Positions 9,336-19,000 of a stretch of 64,000 bases of DNA are shown here, in pieces. The notes beneath the pieces were generated by a model. That model worked only from the letters and a program-made list of their open reading frames with translations. It was not told the origin of the DNA and did not search any database. Location of the stretch: IMG/VR virus record IMGVR_UViG_3300041964_000076, positions 1-64,000 of that record. One strand, written 5' to 3'. Within the stretch, counting starts at the first letter, position 1; the number at the start of each line of letters is the position of its first letter. The translations under genes and the position numbers were made by a program. Origin of the DNA: a virus.

Positions 9336-10652
9336 CTAATAAGTGGCGTAAGAAACAGCGGCGATCGGTCTATGCCGTGCATTTTTCTTGTTTTTGATCA
9401 GTGGCGATAGAGCGTATCTTCCAGAATCCCAACAGTGGTTAAACTTATCCACGATCGCAGGCAGTATGTCACCAGCGGCATTGGTCTTGTATTTATACAG
9501 TCTGCATTCTTCAATGGTTTTAGGGCATTGCGGATGCACAATAATCTGATCGAAGTTTCTTAGAAAAGCAATCCCGTCCTCAACCGACCCTTGCCACTTT
9601 TCAGCCCCAACCAGCTTAGGAATGCCCGTGCGTCTGACAAAGTTAATCGTGTCAGGTCTTGAGCTATCAGCCCTAACTACGTGCTGCTCAATGCCTGGAA
9701 GGTCGCGCATCCAACGATCGGCAATCTTGTCAAGTTCAAGACCGATCGCCCATGATTCGCGCTCAACATAAAGACGGCGATCGTTAATCCATAGCTTAAT
9801 TGCTGCTGTTGGATCAGCAGCAAAGCCCCAGTCTCCACCAAAGTACGGCCCATCCCAATCGGGCATCGGCTCAAACTCATCAATCTTCCATTTGCCGCTG
9901 AGTACCTGTAGCTCAGATTTAACGTTATAGCCACCCATCCAAACGTGATGGTAATAATCAGGATCGCGTGCCCGGTCGATCGCCATTTCTTCGAGCGACT
10001 CTTGTGGCAGCTTCGGATTGTCGCAGTAGTTCACTTCAACAACGATCGCACCCTTTGGTAAGCCTTCATCCCCTCTAAAAAACTGATCAACGGCATCCGT
10101 AGGTTGATCAGGGTTCCAAGTAAACCAAATCTCAGAACCAGGGGCACGAATGGTTGGACGCAGCAGGGAGAGCGATCGACCGCTTAAGTTTTGCGCTTCT
10201 TCTACCCAGGCAATGCCAAAGCCTTCTAATGACTTAATCGAGTCTGCTGTATGGTCTTGCATCCCCTGAAAGATGATGATGCCGTGTCCATCTTTGCGCC
10301 GGATCTCAGTCGTCAAGACTTCAAAAAGATGGGAGACTCCTAACGCTTGAATCTTGTTCTCAATCAGTGCTTTAGCCGAAAACTTCAGCGACTTCTGGAT
10401 CTCACGGATGCACACCGATCGCAGGTTACTATCCTCAACCATTCTCTGAACCAAGCGCTCTGCAAAGTGGTGAGACTTGCCGCCTGATCTGCCACCGTGT
10501 GCCCCTTTGTAGCGAGAGGGGGCAAGTAGAGGCGATGCCCATTCAGGCACGTCAATTTCTAGCGTTTTTGAGATGTGGCTAGGTTGCTGTCGTCTGCGTT
10601 TGTCTCGCAGTCCCTTAAGCGTGTTGACTCGACTGATGATCGACAGGCTCAC
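9336..10652 (-). CDS. terL: Terminase large subunit
   Basis: 438 residues with GTG start at 10652. The N-terminal ATPase has Walker A GGRSGGKSHHFAE (about 53-65) and Walker B with catalytic Glu in GIAWVEEAQ. The C-terminal nuclease (Terminase_3C/6C-like) has acidic signatures GGDWGFAADPTAA, RADSSRPD and DKFNHCWDSGRYAL. It packages DNA at the portal and cuts the concatemer. The frame is fully intact, in contrast with flanking genes. It overlaps the small subunit by 38 bp, indicating coupled expression. Confidence 0.93.
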   Translation of the reverse strand: MSLSIISRVNTLKGLRDKRRRQQPSHISKTLEIDVPEWASPLLAPSRYKGAHGGRSGGKSHHFAERLVQRMVEDSNLRSVCIREIQKSLKFSAKALIENKIQALGVSHLFEVLTTEIRRKDGHGIIIFQGMQDHTADSIKSLEGFGIAWVEEAQNLSGRSLSLLRPTIRAPGSEIWFTWNPDQPTDAVDQFFRGDEGLPKGAIVVEVNYCDNPKLPQESLEEMAIDRARDPDYYHHVWMGGYNVKSELQVLSGKWKIDEFEPMPDWDGPYFGGDWGFAADPTAAIKLWINDRRLYVERESWAIGLELDKIADRWMRDLPGIEQHVVRADSSRPDTINFVRRTGIPKLVGAEKWQGSVEDGIAFLRNFDQIIVHPQCPKTIEECRLYKYKTNAAGDILPAIVDKFNHCWDSGRYALSPLIKNKKNARHRPIAAVSYATY

Positions 10653-10998
10653 TTAATGCCTCATACGCTATTTTGAGTTCTCCAACAATCTTGCAAGCTC
10701 CAGCGATCGCATGAATAACTTTCGCATCCTCTTCAGTAGCAGCAAGAGGCATCCGACGATTGAGTTCAGTCAAGCCCACCTTAATTGTCTTGGTAGCGTC
10801 TGATTGCCAGTCAATCATAAGGATGCGCTTTTTAAGGGTGAAAGATTCGGAAAGTTTAGGATCTGAAGCAGATCTTCCCCTGTAATTGTAGATGGTTCGG
10901 CTTGTGATGCCCCAACGTTTAGCAGTAGCATCATCGCCAAACAGTTCTGCCTCTGCCAGTATTGATGATGCCTTCTCGTAAGGGAACTTTTGAGCCAC
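10615..10998 (-). CDS. terS: Probable terminase small subunit
   Basis: 127 residues. The helix-turn-helix region (about 20-45, GDDATAKRWGITSRTIYNYR) is of the kind that recognises packaging sites, followed by an amphipathic oligomerisation-like helix (VGLTELNRRMP, HAIAGACKIVGELKIAYEAL). It immediately precedes and overlaps the large subunit. The identification rests on HTH plus position. Confidence 0.65.
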   Translation of the reverse strand: MAQKFPYEKASSILAEAELFGDDATAKRWGITSRTIYNYRGRSASDPKLSESFTLKKRILMIDWQSDATKTIKVGLTELNRRMPLAATEEDAKVIHAIAGACKIVGELKIAYEALSEPVDHQSSQHA

Positions 10999-11058
10999 CC
11001 AAAAACCTTCTAATTAAATTGGCATTATCCAATCATGCCCTAGATACAAGGCTTTGCG

Positions 11059-11328
11059 CTAACCATCAGTGCCGCCAAGTTCATTTATCATTAGCCTTAA
11101 CCTTTCAAGTTCAGAGCCAACGCTTTCTGAGTCGATAAGTTTTGCGGTTTTAAGATGGCAGCAAGCCTCGCTGATTTCTTTTAGCGCTTGATTAGCTTTG
11201 ATAAGGTCGTCTAAACATTGACTGTCGCCAGTCTCTAATCGTCGGGAAAGCGCCTTCTGAGATTCCCAAAGGCAGCTTTGCATGACGTACGCAATCTGAT
11301 AACTAAAATTCGTTGGGGAATCACTCAT
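11059..11328 (-). CDS. Small helical hypothetical protein
   Basis: About 89 residues from ATG 11328 (MSDSPTNFSYQIAYVMQS). Helical, with Leu/Glu-rich heptads (SELERLRLMINELGG). It overlaps the upstream DUF4177-like gene by 8 bases. No family was recognised; a lagging member of the regulator-terminase transcript. Confidence 0.45.
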   Translation of the reverse strand: MSDSPTNFSYQIAYVMQSCLWESQKALSRRLETGDSQCLDDLIKANQALKEISEACCHLKTAKLIDSESVGSELERLRLMINELGGTDG

Positions 11329-11734
11329 TACTTTGCCCACGCACTGCCAAAGCCTCGTCGATCGCCTTTTTTGCTTGCTCTAACGCTTCCAAAGGGCTAG
11401 CCACAAAGACAATTTCCATTTGAGCGCTGGCAACATCGGCACCAGCAAACCACTTATAGGCTATGCAAACACCATCACGCATTAGCTCAAAAACTTGTAT
11501 CGGCTGTCCTTCGTAAGTGGCTACACACGCTAAGTTTTCTTGTACAGGGTCTAACGCAGCTTCTTCCGGTTCTGGTTGGCTGTCAGGCACTATCTTAGGG
11601 CGCTTGAAGACAAAATAATCCGTAGTGACACAAACCAACTCCCATCCCTGTGAACCCTCCTTGTTCAGGCGATCGGCTGGATTAAAGGGAGAAAATACAT
11701 CTGGCAGCGTTTTATATTCCCAGGTGACAGCCAT
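11321..11734 (-). CDS. DUF4177-like small protein
   Basis: 137 residues from ATG 11734. The N-terminal segment MAVTWEYKTLPDVF ... LNKEGSQGWELV ... YFVFKRPK has the pattern of DUF4177-type proteins (WEYK ... GWELV ... hydrophobic strand, KRP). The C-terminal extension is acidic then helical. The function of DUF4177 is unknown. The start overlaps the stop of the XRE gene (TGATG), showing translational coupling. A longer upstream start in the same frame would run through the XRE gene and was rejected. Confidence 0.6.
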   Translation of the reverse strand: MAVTWEYKTLPDVFSPFNPADRLNKEGSQGWELVCVTTDYFVFKRPKIVPDSQPEPEEAALDPVQENLACVATYEGQPIQVFELMRDGVCIAYKWFAGADVASAQMEIVFVASPLEALEQAKKAIDEALAVRGQSNE

Positions 11735-11991
11735 CAATCCTCCGTTAAATGCCGATCGGTCAATTCTTCGGGTAAGCAGCGCAGCAAACGGGCGATCGGT
11801 GGTAGATGTTCTGCTTTCAGTTGAGTTCTCCCCTGTTCCACTCTGGCGATATATTGCACGTTTACCGCGATGCCATCTGCCAACTCTTGTTGTGTCATCT
11901 CCCAAAAAGCACGGGTGCGGGCAATGTTCCTACCAATGATATTCGGTTGTTTAATGCCTGTCTTTCGTCGGATAGAATCGGTCACTATCAT
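11734..11991 (-). CDS. XRE-family transcriptional regulator
   Basis: 85 residues from ATG 11991 (an upstream TTG at 12018 is the alternative). The HTH spans about residues 22-75: IARTRAFWEMTQQELADGI as first helices, recognition region VNVQYIARVEQGRTQL, then PPIARLLRCLPEEL. It is the first gene of the leftward head operon and faces the rightward tail operon across about 90 bp, so it is well placed to control both. A CTATC/GATAG inverted repeat lies at its start codon. Confidence 0.75.
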   Translation of the reverse strand: MIVTDSIRRKTGIKQPNIIGRNIARTRAFWEMTQQELADGIAVNVQYIARVEQGRTQLKAEHLPPIARLLRCLPEELTDRHLTED

Positions 11992-12079
11992 TTTTCGATA
12001 GCTAATATCATTTATCAATAGTAACGCCGAATTTTGAAACCACAGCGGCTAGATTTGAGGCGTAGCGTTCATACCTGCG
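11985..12079. promoter_or_regulatory. Divergent control region between head and tail operons
   Basis: AT-rich interval between the XRE gene and the first tail gene. It holds the inverted repeat CTATC-N7-GATAG (11985-12001) and the related AT-rich stretch AATATCATTTATCAATAG just beyond. These are candidate operators for the XRE regulator. No clear sigma70 boxes could be fixed. Confidence 0.4.
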
Positions 12080-12514
12080 ATGTTCTTACGCGCTGAACAA
12101 GTCATTAATTCATTGCCAGCACCAACTTACTTGCGTCCTAACTTGACGCTGAGTTTTACCGTTTCTGACGGGGCAAGAACAACTGATAGCGCTGGTAATG
12201 ACATCTCAGGCAGACGCTTTGTGATCATTAAAGCTTCGGTGAAGGAACCCACACGGCAACCCACCGACGAGACAAGCCCTGGTGCTGGTACTGCCACGAT
12301 GCTACTTGAAGGTCGCTTAGTCGATCCAAAGTATTTACCTGAAGGCATAAGTCAAGAGTCGATCGCCCATGCCGAATTGAAAGATGAGACAAGTGGCGCA
12401 ACCATTACGGGTGACTTTAGGTTTCTGCCAACCACGCAAAACCGAACGAGCGCCATTACTAAAAAGTTTGGTCAAAGAATAGTTGGAGAATTGTTCTCAG
12501 GGAGTGCATCCTGA
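12080..12514 (+). CDS. Head-tail joining region protein, hypothetical
   Basis: 144 residues, beta-rich (YLRPNLTLSFTVSDGARTT, GRRFVIIKASVKEPTRQ, GEFRFLP-type C-terminal strand). First gene of the rightward operon. Its stop overlaps the next start (TGATG at 12512-12516). Its position before neck and tail-tube genes suggests a connector or adaptor; no family signature is certain. Confidence 0.45.
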   Translation: MFLRAEQVINSLPAPTYLRPNLTLSFTVSDGARTTDSAGNDISGRRFVIIKASVKEPTRQPTDETSPGAGTATMLLEGRLVDPKYLPEGISQESIAHAELKDETSGATITGDFRFLPTTQNRTSAITKKFGQRIVGELFSGSAS

Positions 12515-12903
12515 TGGAACTCAAATGGAATCCTCCCACAAGCAAAAACATCACAGCCACTTTTGGCTGGGGCAATGAACAGGTGGATTATGCCGTAGAT
12601 GTAGCGTTGGGCGTTACCTATCTGGGTGGCAATCGTGGACCCGCTCGTGACTGGACTGAAGTGGCGATCGCTCGGAATAATTTACCCCAGGTCTTTGCTG
12701 CCAATTACAACGGCAATATCAGAGAAGCCTTTTTAGATGTCGTTGATCACATGAAAGGCGATTTTAGCGATGTAATCGATCACTACGACTGGGGTATTCC
12801 CAGCAATAACACCAAGCAGTATAGAGAAGGCGTGCCCACCTGGAAAACCATTTCGGATTCAGGCGCACTCAGAGACTCCTTGCAAGTCGAGGTAAGCGAA
12901 TGA
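12514..12903 (+). CDS. Putative neck/tail completion protein (HK97 gp10-like)
   Basis: 129 residues. The C-terminal PTWKTISDSGALRDSLQVEVSE resembles the end of HK97 gp10-type tail completion proteins, where a tryptophan is followed by TGALRDS. The middle contains an amphipathic helix (REAFLDVVDHMKGDF). Coupled by overlaps on both sides (TGATG and ATGA). Role inferred from this end motif and order. Confidence 0.5.
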   Translation: MELKWNPPTSKNITATFGWGNEQVDYAVDVALGVTYLGGNRGPARDWTEVAIARNNLPQVFAANYNGNIREAFLDVVDHMKGDFSDVIDHYDWGIPSNNTKQYREGVPTWKTISDSGALRDSLQVEVSE

Positions 12904-13332
12904 ACGCAACACCAAGGCAACCTGCTGTATCAGAACTAGCCAAGACCGTGCGATCGCTCCTCAAGGATCAACTTGGCACCTTTGCCGATGGTGGGAGTGC
13001 AATCTGGGTGGAACCGCCACAAGCCCCGCAATCAGGTAAAGGTGTACACGTCTATATTCAGCGGCATTGTTCGCAACTCACCAGCGCTTTGTACCAGTGG
13101 CGCGTGTCGCTTGTGCTGCGTGGCGGCAAAGGGCAGGACTGATGCTGAACACGCTACCTATGAACAGAATTTACAGAGGTATGACCAGGCGATCGCATTG
13201 ATGCGCCAAAAGTTTCCCAGCTCTCGCGAAATCTCTACACCGTACCGCGAAGATTTACCCCCTCAAACAACCTTTTTGGTGGCTGTTGTGCAGCTAATGT
13301 CTACCCAAAAAATCATCGTCCAATCCCCTTAA
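12900..13332 (+). CDS. Putative tail terminator/neck protein, one frameshift
   Basis: Two frames join near 13135 to give about 143 residues: MNATPRQPAVSELAKTVRSL ... WRVSLVLRG, then TDAEHATYEQNLQRYDQAIAL ... FLVAVVQLMSTQKI. The layout of an N-terminal helix, central strands (VSLVLR) and a C-terminal strand (VAVVQL) fits tail terminator or minor tail proteins placed just before the tail tube gene. ATGA overlap with the preceding gene. Confidence 0.45.
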
Positions 13333-13345
13333 TTGGAGTTCCTAA

Positions 13346-14276
13346 ATGGTTTCCCTCTCAACAGTCAAGCTGAACGGTCCCTCAAACGCACTTGTGACCA
13401 CTAATATCCGGTTACAGATTGCCGAATTGCCGCTCGGTATTCGCGTCCCTCCTGTTTACACAATTACGGTTGCTACACCTGGAACGGCTCAATCCGTCAC
13501 GGTGGGTGTCGCGGCACTAATCGGTGCTACAACTCTCACCGTTACTGCCCTCACAGCAGCGCTGCCTGCCTTCTCAATTCTGACACTAGGCGGCTCCGGT
13601 GCGGTCGTCACCTCTGCGGCGGCGGCTAGTGGCGCAACAACCATCACCGTATACCCGATTAACTTTGAAATTGCAGCGGCTACAGTCTTTGCCTACGACG
13701 CTGGCGCCTTTAACGATCGGCTCAACGATGATCGCGGTGCACAGCCTTGCCAGTCATCGTCGATGTCGGCACTATCCTTACCTTTGGCGCTCAATCTGTC
13801 ATCGTGACGGGTCGTAGCCCAGCGGGTGCGGTACAGCTTCGTGTCAGCGCCCTTGGCACAGCATTGGTTGCTGGCGACACAGCGACGACTAAAGGCTTGT
13901 TTACGGTCTATGGTTGTACGTCTTCTCCCGTGCCCAGCCCTGAGCCAAAGGTCGTTGATACCACCAACCTGCTGTCAGGGATTGGGATGGAATCGAAGAT
14001 CACGGCGGTCAAACAAACCATGACTGTTAACTTCAACGTGGTTGCTGGCGACTTAGGTGGCGGGCTACTGGTTGACATTCTGCGAAACAAACAGAAATAC
14101 AACCGAGAGTTCTACTTCGAGGTATCGCTCGACTACAACGAATTGCACACCGGAGCGGCGATCGTCACCGCTGGCCCCGAATCTGGTGAAATCAAGACTT
14201 GAGAAAGATTGCTGCCACCGCTCAGGTGCAAGGCGATTCTTACGAATACACCAAGCCTAACTATGTCTTCTTCTAA
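13346..14276 (+). CDS. Major tail (tube) protein, frameshifted
   Basis: The reading starts at ATG 13346 and changes frame near 13740 and 14205, ending with QGDSYEYTKPNYVFF at 14276; about 308 residues. N-terminal beta modules include GATTLTVTALTAALPA and GATTITVYP, echoing the head decoration-like protein. The later part (KVVDTTNLLSGIGMESKI, MTVNFNVVAGDLGGGLL, REFYFEVSLDY) is typical of tail tube proteins. It precedes the chaperone-like and tape measure genes, the canonical order. Confidence 0.6.
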
Positions 14277-14451
14277 GGTCGAAGCTTACGACTACTTAGG
14301 GGCTGCTAATGGTGAGATTTTGCTGATTAATTGCGACCTCAAAGACGATCGGGTGCTGTGTGGTTTAGTCTATGCAACACCCGGACTACCCCCAAAGGTC
14401 GTGCTGTGTAATCCCAGTGGCAGGCAGATAGGCTTTATTCGCCATCCCTGA
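14263..14451 (+). CDS. Small hypothetical protein overlapping the tail tube gene end
   Basis: 62 residues from ATG 14263 (MSSSKVEAYDYLGAANGE ... PSGRQIGFIRHP). The first 14 bases overlap the end of the tube protein. Compact, beta-rich; no family was recognised. Orientation and spacing place it in the tail operon. Confidence 0.4.
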   Translation: MSSSKVEAYDYLGAANGEILLINCDLKDDRVLCGLVYATPGLPPKVVLCNPSGRQIGFIRHP

Positions 14452-14529
14452 CTCGATCAGAACATGGCAACCACAGTGCTACACCAGTCGAAACGATGAC
14501 ATTGAGTTTTCATTCACAAGGTACTAATC

Positions 14530-14808
14530 ATGGCTGACAAAGGTAAAGACGTTGAATTGATTGCGGTTACTCCCTGCTTTGACCATCAAGCAAAGGTGCG
14601 ACATGAAGTAGGGCATCAATTCACGGTGGACGAACAGCAGGCTAAAGACTTCCTCGAGATGGGTGCAGCGGTCAAGCCTGACGACAAAAAGGCAGAAGCA
14701 TTGATCGCCAATGCCCATGCGATCGCTGACAAAAATGCAGGCGCGATCGCTGCCCTCCATGAAATCGACGCAAACAAAACTGTAACCAACCCTGGCAATC
14801 TGGTCTAA
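14530..14808 (+). CDS. Small phage tail-operon protein
   Basis: 92 residues (MADKGKDVELIAVTPCFD ... VRHEVGHQFTVDEQQAKDFLEMGAAVK). The pattern of a short beta N-terminus followed by FTVDEQQAKDFLEMGAA resembles small head-tail region proteins of phages (a putative structural cofactor), but no role is known. A ribosome site cannot be fixed. Two bases separate it from the next gene. Confidence 0.5.
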   Translation: MADKGKDVELIAVTPCFDHQAKVRHEVGHQFTVDEQQAKDFLEMGAAVKPDDKKAEALIANAHAIADKNAGAIAALHEIDANKTVTNPGNLV

Positions 14809-14810
14809 CT

Positions 14811-16041
14811 ATGACTTTTAGCGCTTTCGGTCAACTCCGCTCCATTCCCACGCCCGTGATAACCCTGCCTGATGGGGACACCATTTACTTCATCAGCACA
14901 GGTGGAGTTGATGGCAATATCTATCCCGTTTCTTTCCAAGAAGAGGAACGGGAAAAGCAGGCACAAGTAACGATGCTGCTGTTCCAATCGTCGCGCAATC
15001 TGGCAAGCGATCGCGGCATCACGCCTGAGCTTGCCCTCGATCAAATGATGGCGCGAGATGGTGAAACCATCAACCCACTCAGCTATCTCGATGAAGTAGC
15101 AGGTAAAAACTATCTGCGACTGGTTTCCGAGAGCGCCAAGCTGAAGCTAGAAATGGTTGCCAACCTGATCCGGCATCGCGTTGCGTTTCACATCGTTGTC
15201 TCTCAACCCTGCAAAGCCAAGTCGAAGCAGTTGTTTATCAAGTGCCCCTGGTTCCTAGAGAAGCGTGCGATCGAGGTGGGTCAGTGCTTCCAATTCCCAT
15301 CCTTCAAAGTACAGATCGTAGAACCGTACGATCCTGAATCTGAGTCGATCGTAGTGACAGCGATCGGCGGAACTCTCGAACCGGGTGCCGTTGGCTTTTT
15401 GCTGAAGGCAGACAACAAGACCTATGCGATGGGCGATCCGAGCTGGTCAGCCGAAGAAACCCAATCGCTGACGCTGGTTAACGCTGACGGGTCAAAATCG
15501 CAGATTGATCAAATTTACGACTTTTACCTAAGCGAGTCGGGCAAGCTGCCTGAAGCAGAAGCCGAAAGCGGAGGGAAACGAATTAGCCTCGACGAGCGAG
15601 AAGAAAGGCTTCGAGAGTGGCTCCGGTCAAAGCTTATTGACTGGGACGAACTCTACTGGAGAATCCAACTCAGTGGATGTAGAGATCAACGGTTCAGCGC
15701 TGAAAACTTTGGAGACTGCCCTAGCTGGTTAGTGCTTCCAATGTGTTGAGCAAATCAGCAAGCGGGAACGGCAAAACGCGAACGTGATGGCAAAAGTCAC
15801 TCGATCGGCTGGAGTGGACTCTTCAATGGTTTTGGTGGCAAGGATAGCCCGAAAACCGAATGGTCTGAACTCTTGCCGTTTCCGATGGATGATGCGCTGG
15901 CGAATGACAAGCTCAGAATCAGCCAAGCAACGGCTGTTATTTTTGTTCGCTTGCACCGCAAAGGCTTGATTCCACCACACGTTACAGGGGCACTCACCCC
16001 TAATCGACGAAATCGAATCTCTCACTGGCAGCAAACTCTGA
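14811..16041 (+). CDS. Tail assembly (chaperone-like) protein, frameshifted
   Basis: The first 312 codons run intact from ATG 14811. After shifts near 15690, 15730 and 15990 the frames give VEINGSALKTLETALAG, LLPFPMDDALANDKLRIS, TAVIFVRLHRKGLIPPHV and a final LIDEIESLTGSKL. The C-terminal part resembles tail assembly chaperones that sit before the tape measure gene and are often themselves made by programmed frameshift. The many shifts here look like sequence errors rather than one slippery site. The N-terminal domain (GVDGNIYPVSFQEEER) is beta-rich. Confidence 0.45.
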
Positions 16042-16054
16042 TCGTAGGTGTGAA

Positions 16055-19000
16055 GTGGCAGCAGGCGTTTCTCTAGGGTCACTTTATTTAGAGCTTGGAC
16101 TCAGCACAGGCGACTACGATCGAGCGCTGTCGGCGGCGAAGTCTGCTGCCATTGGTGTGGGCAGAGATATTGAAAAAAGTCTCAAACTCAAGCCAACGGT
16201 TGACCACGCTGAACTTAAAAAGCTCAATCAACATCTGGACTTAAAGCAAAAGCACGTTGCCCAGGTTAATAGTTATTTTCGCTCTAACCCGCTTACGCCC
16301 AGAGTAGACACAAGCGAGGTTGACGCAGCCTCATCAAAGCTCAAAGCACTTAAAGCCAACAACGGTGGCACTATTCGCGTTGCTGTCTCTCAAGCCGTAA
16401 CAGGTGTAGCAGTGGTTCAAGCAATGGAGTAGAGAGAGCGATCAATGCCTTACCCGATCGCATTGCCAAAGCCATCAAGCCCGGTGCGTTGGGGCAAGCT
16501 GCGGGCAGCATTGGTCGCGCTGTGTCTAGTACGGTTGGTTCGCTTGCAGGTAATGTGCTGTCCATCCCCGCAAATCTGGCAGCAGAAGCCGGAAAGGGTC
16601 TTTTGTATGGCATCACACAGGAAGTCTCTAAAAATCTAGGGGGAGGGCTGTCTACTGCCCTAGAACGTGCAGCATCCACCTCGATCGGCTCGACTCGACT
16701 GCTAGGCGATAAGCTAGGCGGGCAACTCGGCAGCATGGTCGTTGAGAGCTTTAGCGATCGCCTGAGCTTGCTGACAGAAGTTGCCGAAAAAGCGGTAGAA
16801 GGCATCTCTGATCAGAAGCTAAAGAAAAAACTGCAAGAGACGATCGCTGATGTGAAAGCCGCGCCACAAGCGATCGCTTCGCAAACACAGGCGGCGATCG
16901 GCAGTGAGGCAATTGTACAAGAGGGATTGTACCAAAGAGGTCAGCAGCGAGAGGCGAACAAATCTAGAACTCCGCTTGTTAGAGAGCAGGCAGTAGAGGA
17001 ATGGAGGAGTGCCGTAGTTGTTTCAGACAAACTCGCAGGGGCTAGGACTGAAAGAATCAAAGCGCAAGCCGTTGCTGCAACTCGTCAGGTAGCTAGTGCT
17101 ACCAAAGCTCTTAGCAAAATTGATTCTCTGACTCAAGACAAATTTGGTCTTTCTGCATCTGACTTTAACTTAAAAGCTGCACCAATCTTGCAGCAAAGGA
17201 AGCGTAGTCAATTTGATTTAGCGCTAACACAAAATCAAATTGGCACAACACAGGCAAGCCTTCAATCAGACACAGAAGGCTTGCCAAAACTAGAAGCCTT
17301 GCAGAAACGAGCGACTAAAGCTGGCGACACTGGCTTAGCTGATCAATTAGCTAACGAGGTTTCAAACGCAAATTTACGTGTACAAGAAAACACAAAAAAA
17401 CTAAAGGCACTTAGCGCCAAGCAAGCAGTTCAAAATGACAAACTTGCAGAATACGACGCTTCAATCAGCGAAACTTTTGGGCAGTCTGCTGAAGAAGTTA
17501 TAAGATACAGCGCTTCACTGTCAAAGGCTCAACAAAAAGCGATTGCAGGAAAGCAAAAGCTTGGGGGCGCTAAACAGCAAATGCAAATAGCCAATATTGC
17601 TGCACAAAAAAAAGCGCAAAAATTCTTACAATTCAAAGCAGTAGCATCGCCTGATCAGCCACAGCAATACGAAGAGATTGCCCGCACGCTTTACGGTCAA
17701 GAGTTTGATACTGAAAAACTACCTCAGATGGTGGTTGCTGATGCCAGCCTCAAGCAATCGGGCGCGGTCAGCCAGTATGACCCGTTGCGAAACGCGATCG
17801 AGGTCACAACTGAAATGTACGAACAGGTGAAGGCGGGCACGCTCACACCGGAACAAATTACCGTACTCAGTGAAGAATTAGCCCATGCCAGAGATTTTGA
17901 TTTTGGTTCCTATCAAGGCATTCAGGCAGCACGACAAAATCGCACGGTGGGAGAAACTACGGCACCCACACCGGAAGAGTTCAGTGAGATAGCGCCAAAT
18001 CTGGGTTTATATGGCGAAGATCGACGTGCCCTAGAGTTGAGTGCCAAAACTGAAGCGTTGCGGAATACTCAAGCCTATCTGCAAAGACAAAAGCAAGGTA
18101 AAGGCTTTAGCAATGCTTCAGTTTTTGCTACTGGCAAAGACTTTTTTCAAAATAAAGAACAGAGTTAAACGCTCGGTTGGCTGGCTTTCAGGCGATGGCG
18201 GCGAAGCTGGGCGGGAACGTCGATAAAGTGGTCGAAACTTATAAAGAAGTGTTCGACAAAATTAAAAGTGAATTTAATGAACTTGCTGATCAAGCGGTCG
18301 CTGATGCCGCTACAGGTTCATTAGATGAAGCCAAGCTTGCAGACTACTCGAAGCGTCGGGAAGCCTTAGGCAGTCAACTACAAACGGTTGAGGGCAAGTT
18401 AACAGAACGAATTGCTAATTATAAGGTAGAGCCACCACCCGCACCAGTCGCAACCCCAGAAATGGGTCAACTTTTGCAAATGCCTTTGGCAATGCAGAGG
18501 CAACCTGAAATGGTAGAAGTTGCCACTGCTAAACCTGTAACGCCTGAAATAAAACGTGCGATCGCTCCAGCACCGACACAGGTTAAAACGCCTGCTGAAA
18601 GCGTTAAACAAGCGGCTTCCAGCGCAGGGCAAGTGGCTCGATCGACCATTGAAGCAGCGCAAAAGGCGAGTGCTACTGTTCAGCCAGCGCAAGTTGATAT
18701 TGGCAACGCACTCAACCAGGCAAAAGAGGTTTCGAGTAAGTTTTCTCAAGCCTACACCGCTCTCAAACAAGCGGTTAAAGCGGGCGATTTGACCAAGGCT
18801 GAAGCGTTCCTGGGTGTCATCCAAGCCAACGCAGAACGAGCTAAGGCAGAGGCTAAGACGGCTTACGCAGCGATGAAAGACCAGGGTGCAAGTCCTGGCG
18901 AACTATCGCAAGCTTCAAGTCGTATCGGTCAAATCAGCAAAGCAGAAAAGCTCGCTCAACAGCAAGTCGCTAAACTTCGCAAGCAGCAAGCTAAGGCGAT

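Noticed and set aside
14811-16041. Programmed -1/+1 frameshift of a tail chaperone
   Set aside because: Several shifts without a slippery heptamer at the junctions; more consistent with indel errors, although one programmed event cannot be excluded.
15729-16082. Leftward 117-codon frame over the tail assembly gene end
   Set aside because: Antisense to the LLPFPMDDALANDKL chaperone-like C-terminus.
16371-16805. Leftward 144-codon frame in the tape measure
   Set aside because: Antisense shadow of the tape measure; Ser/Pro-rich output expected from reversed codons.
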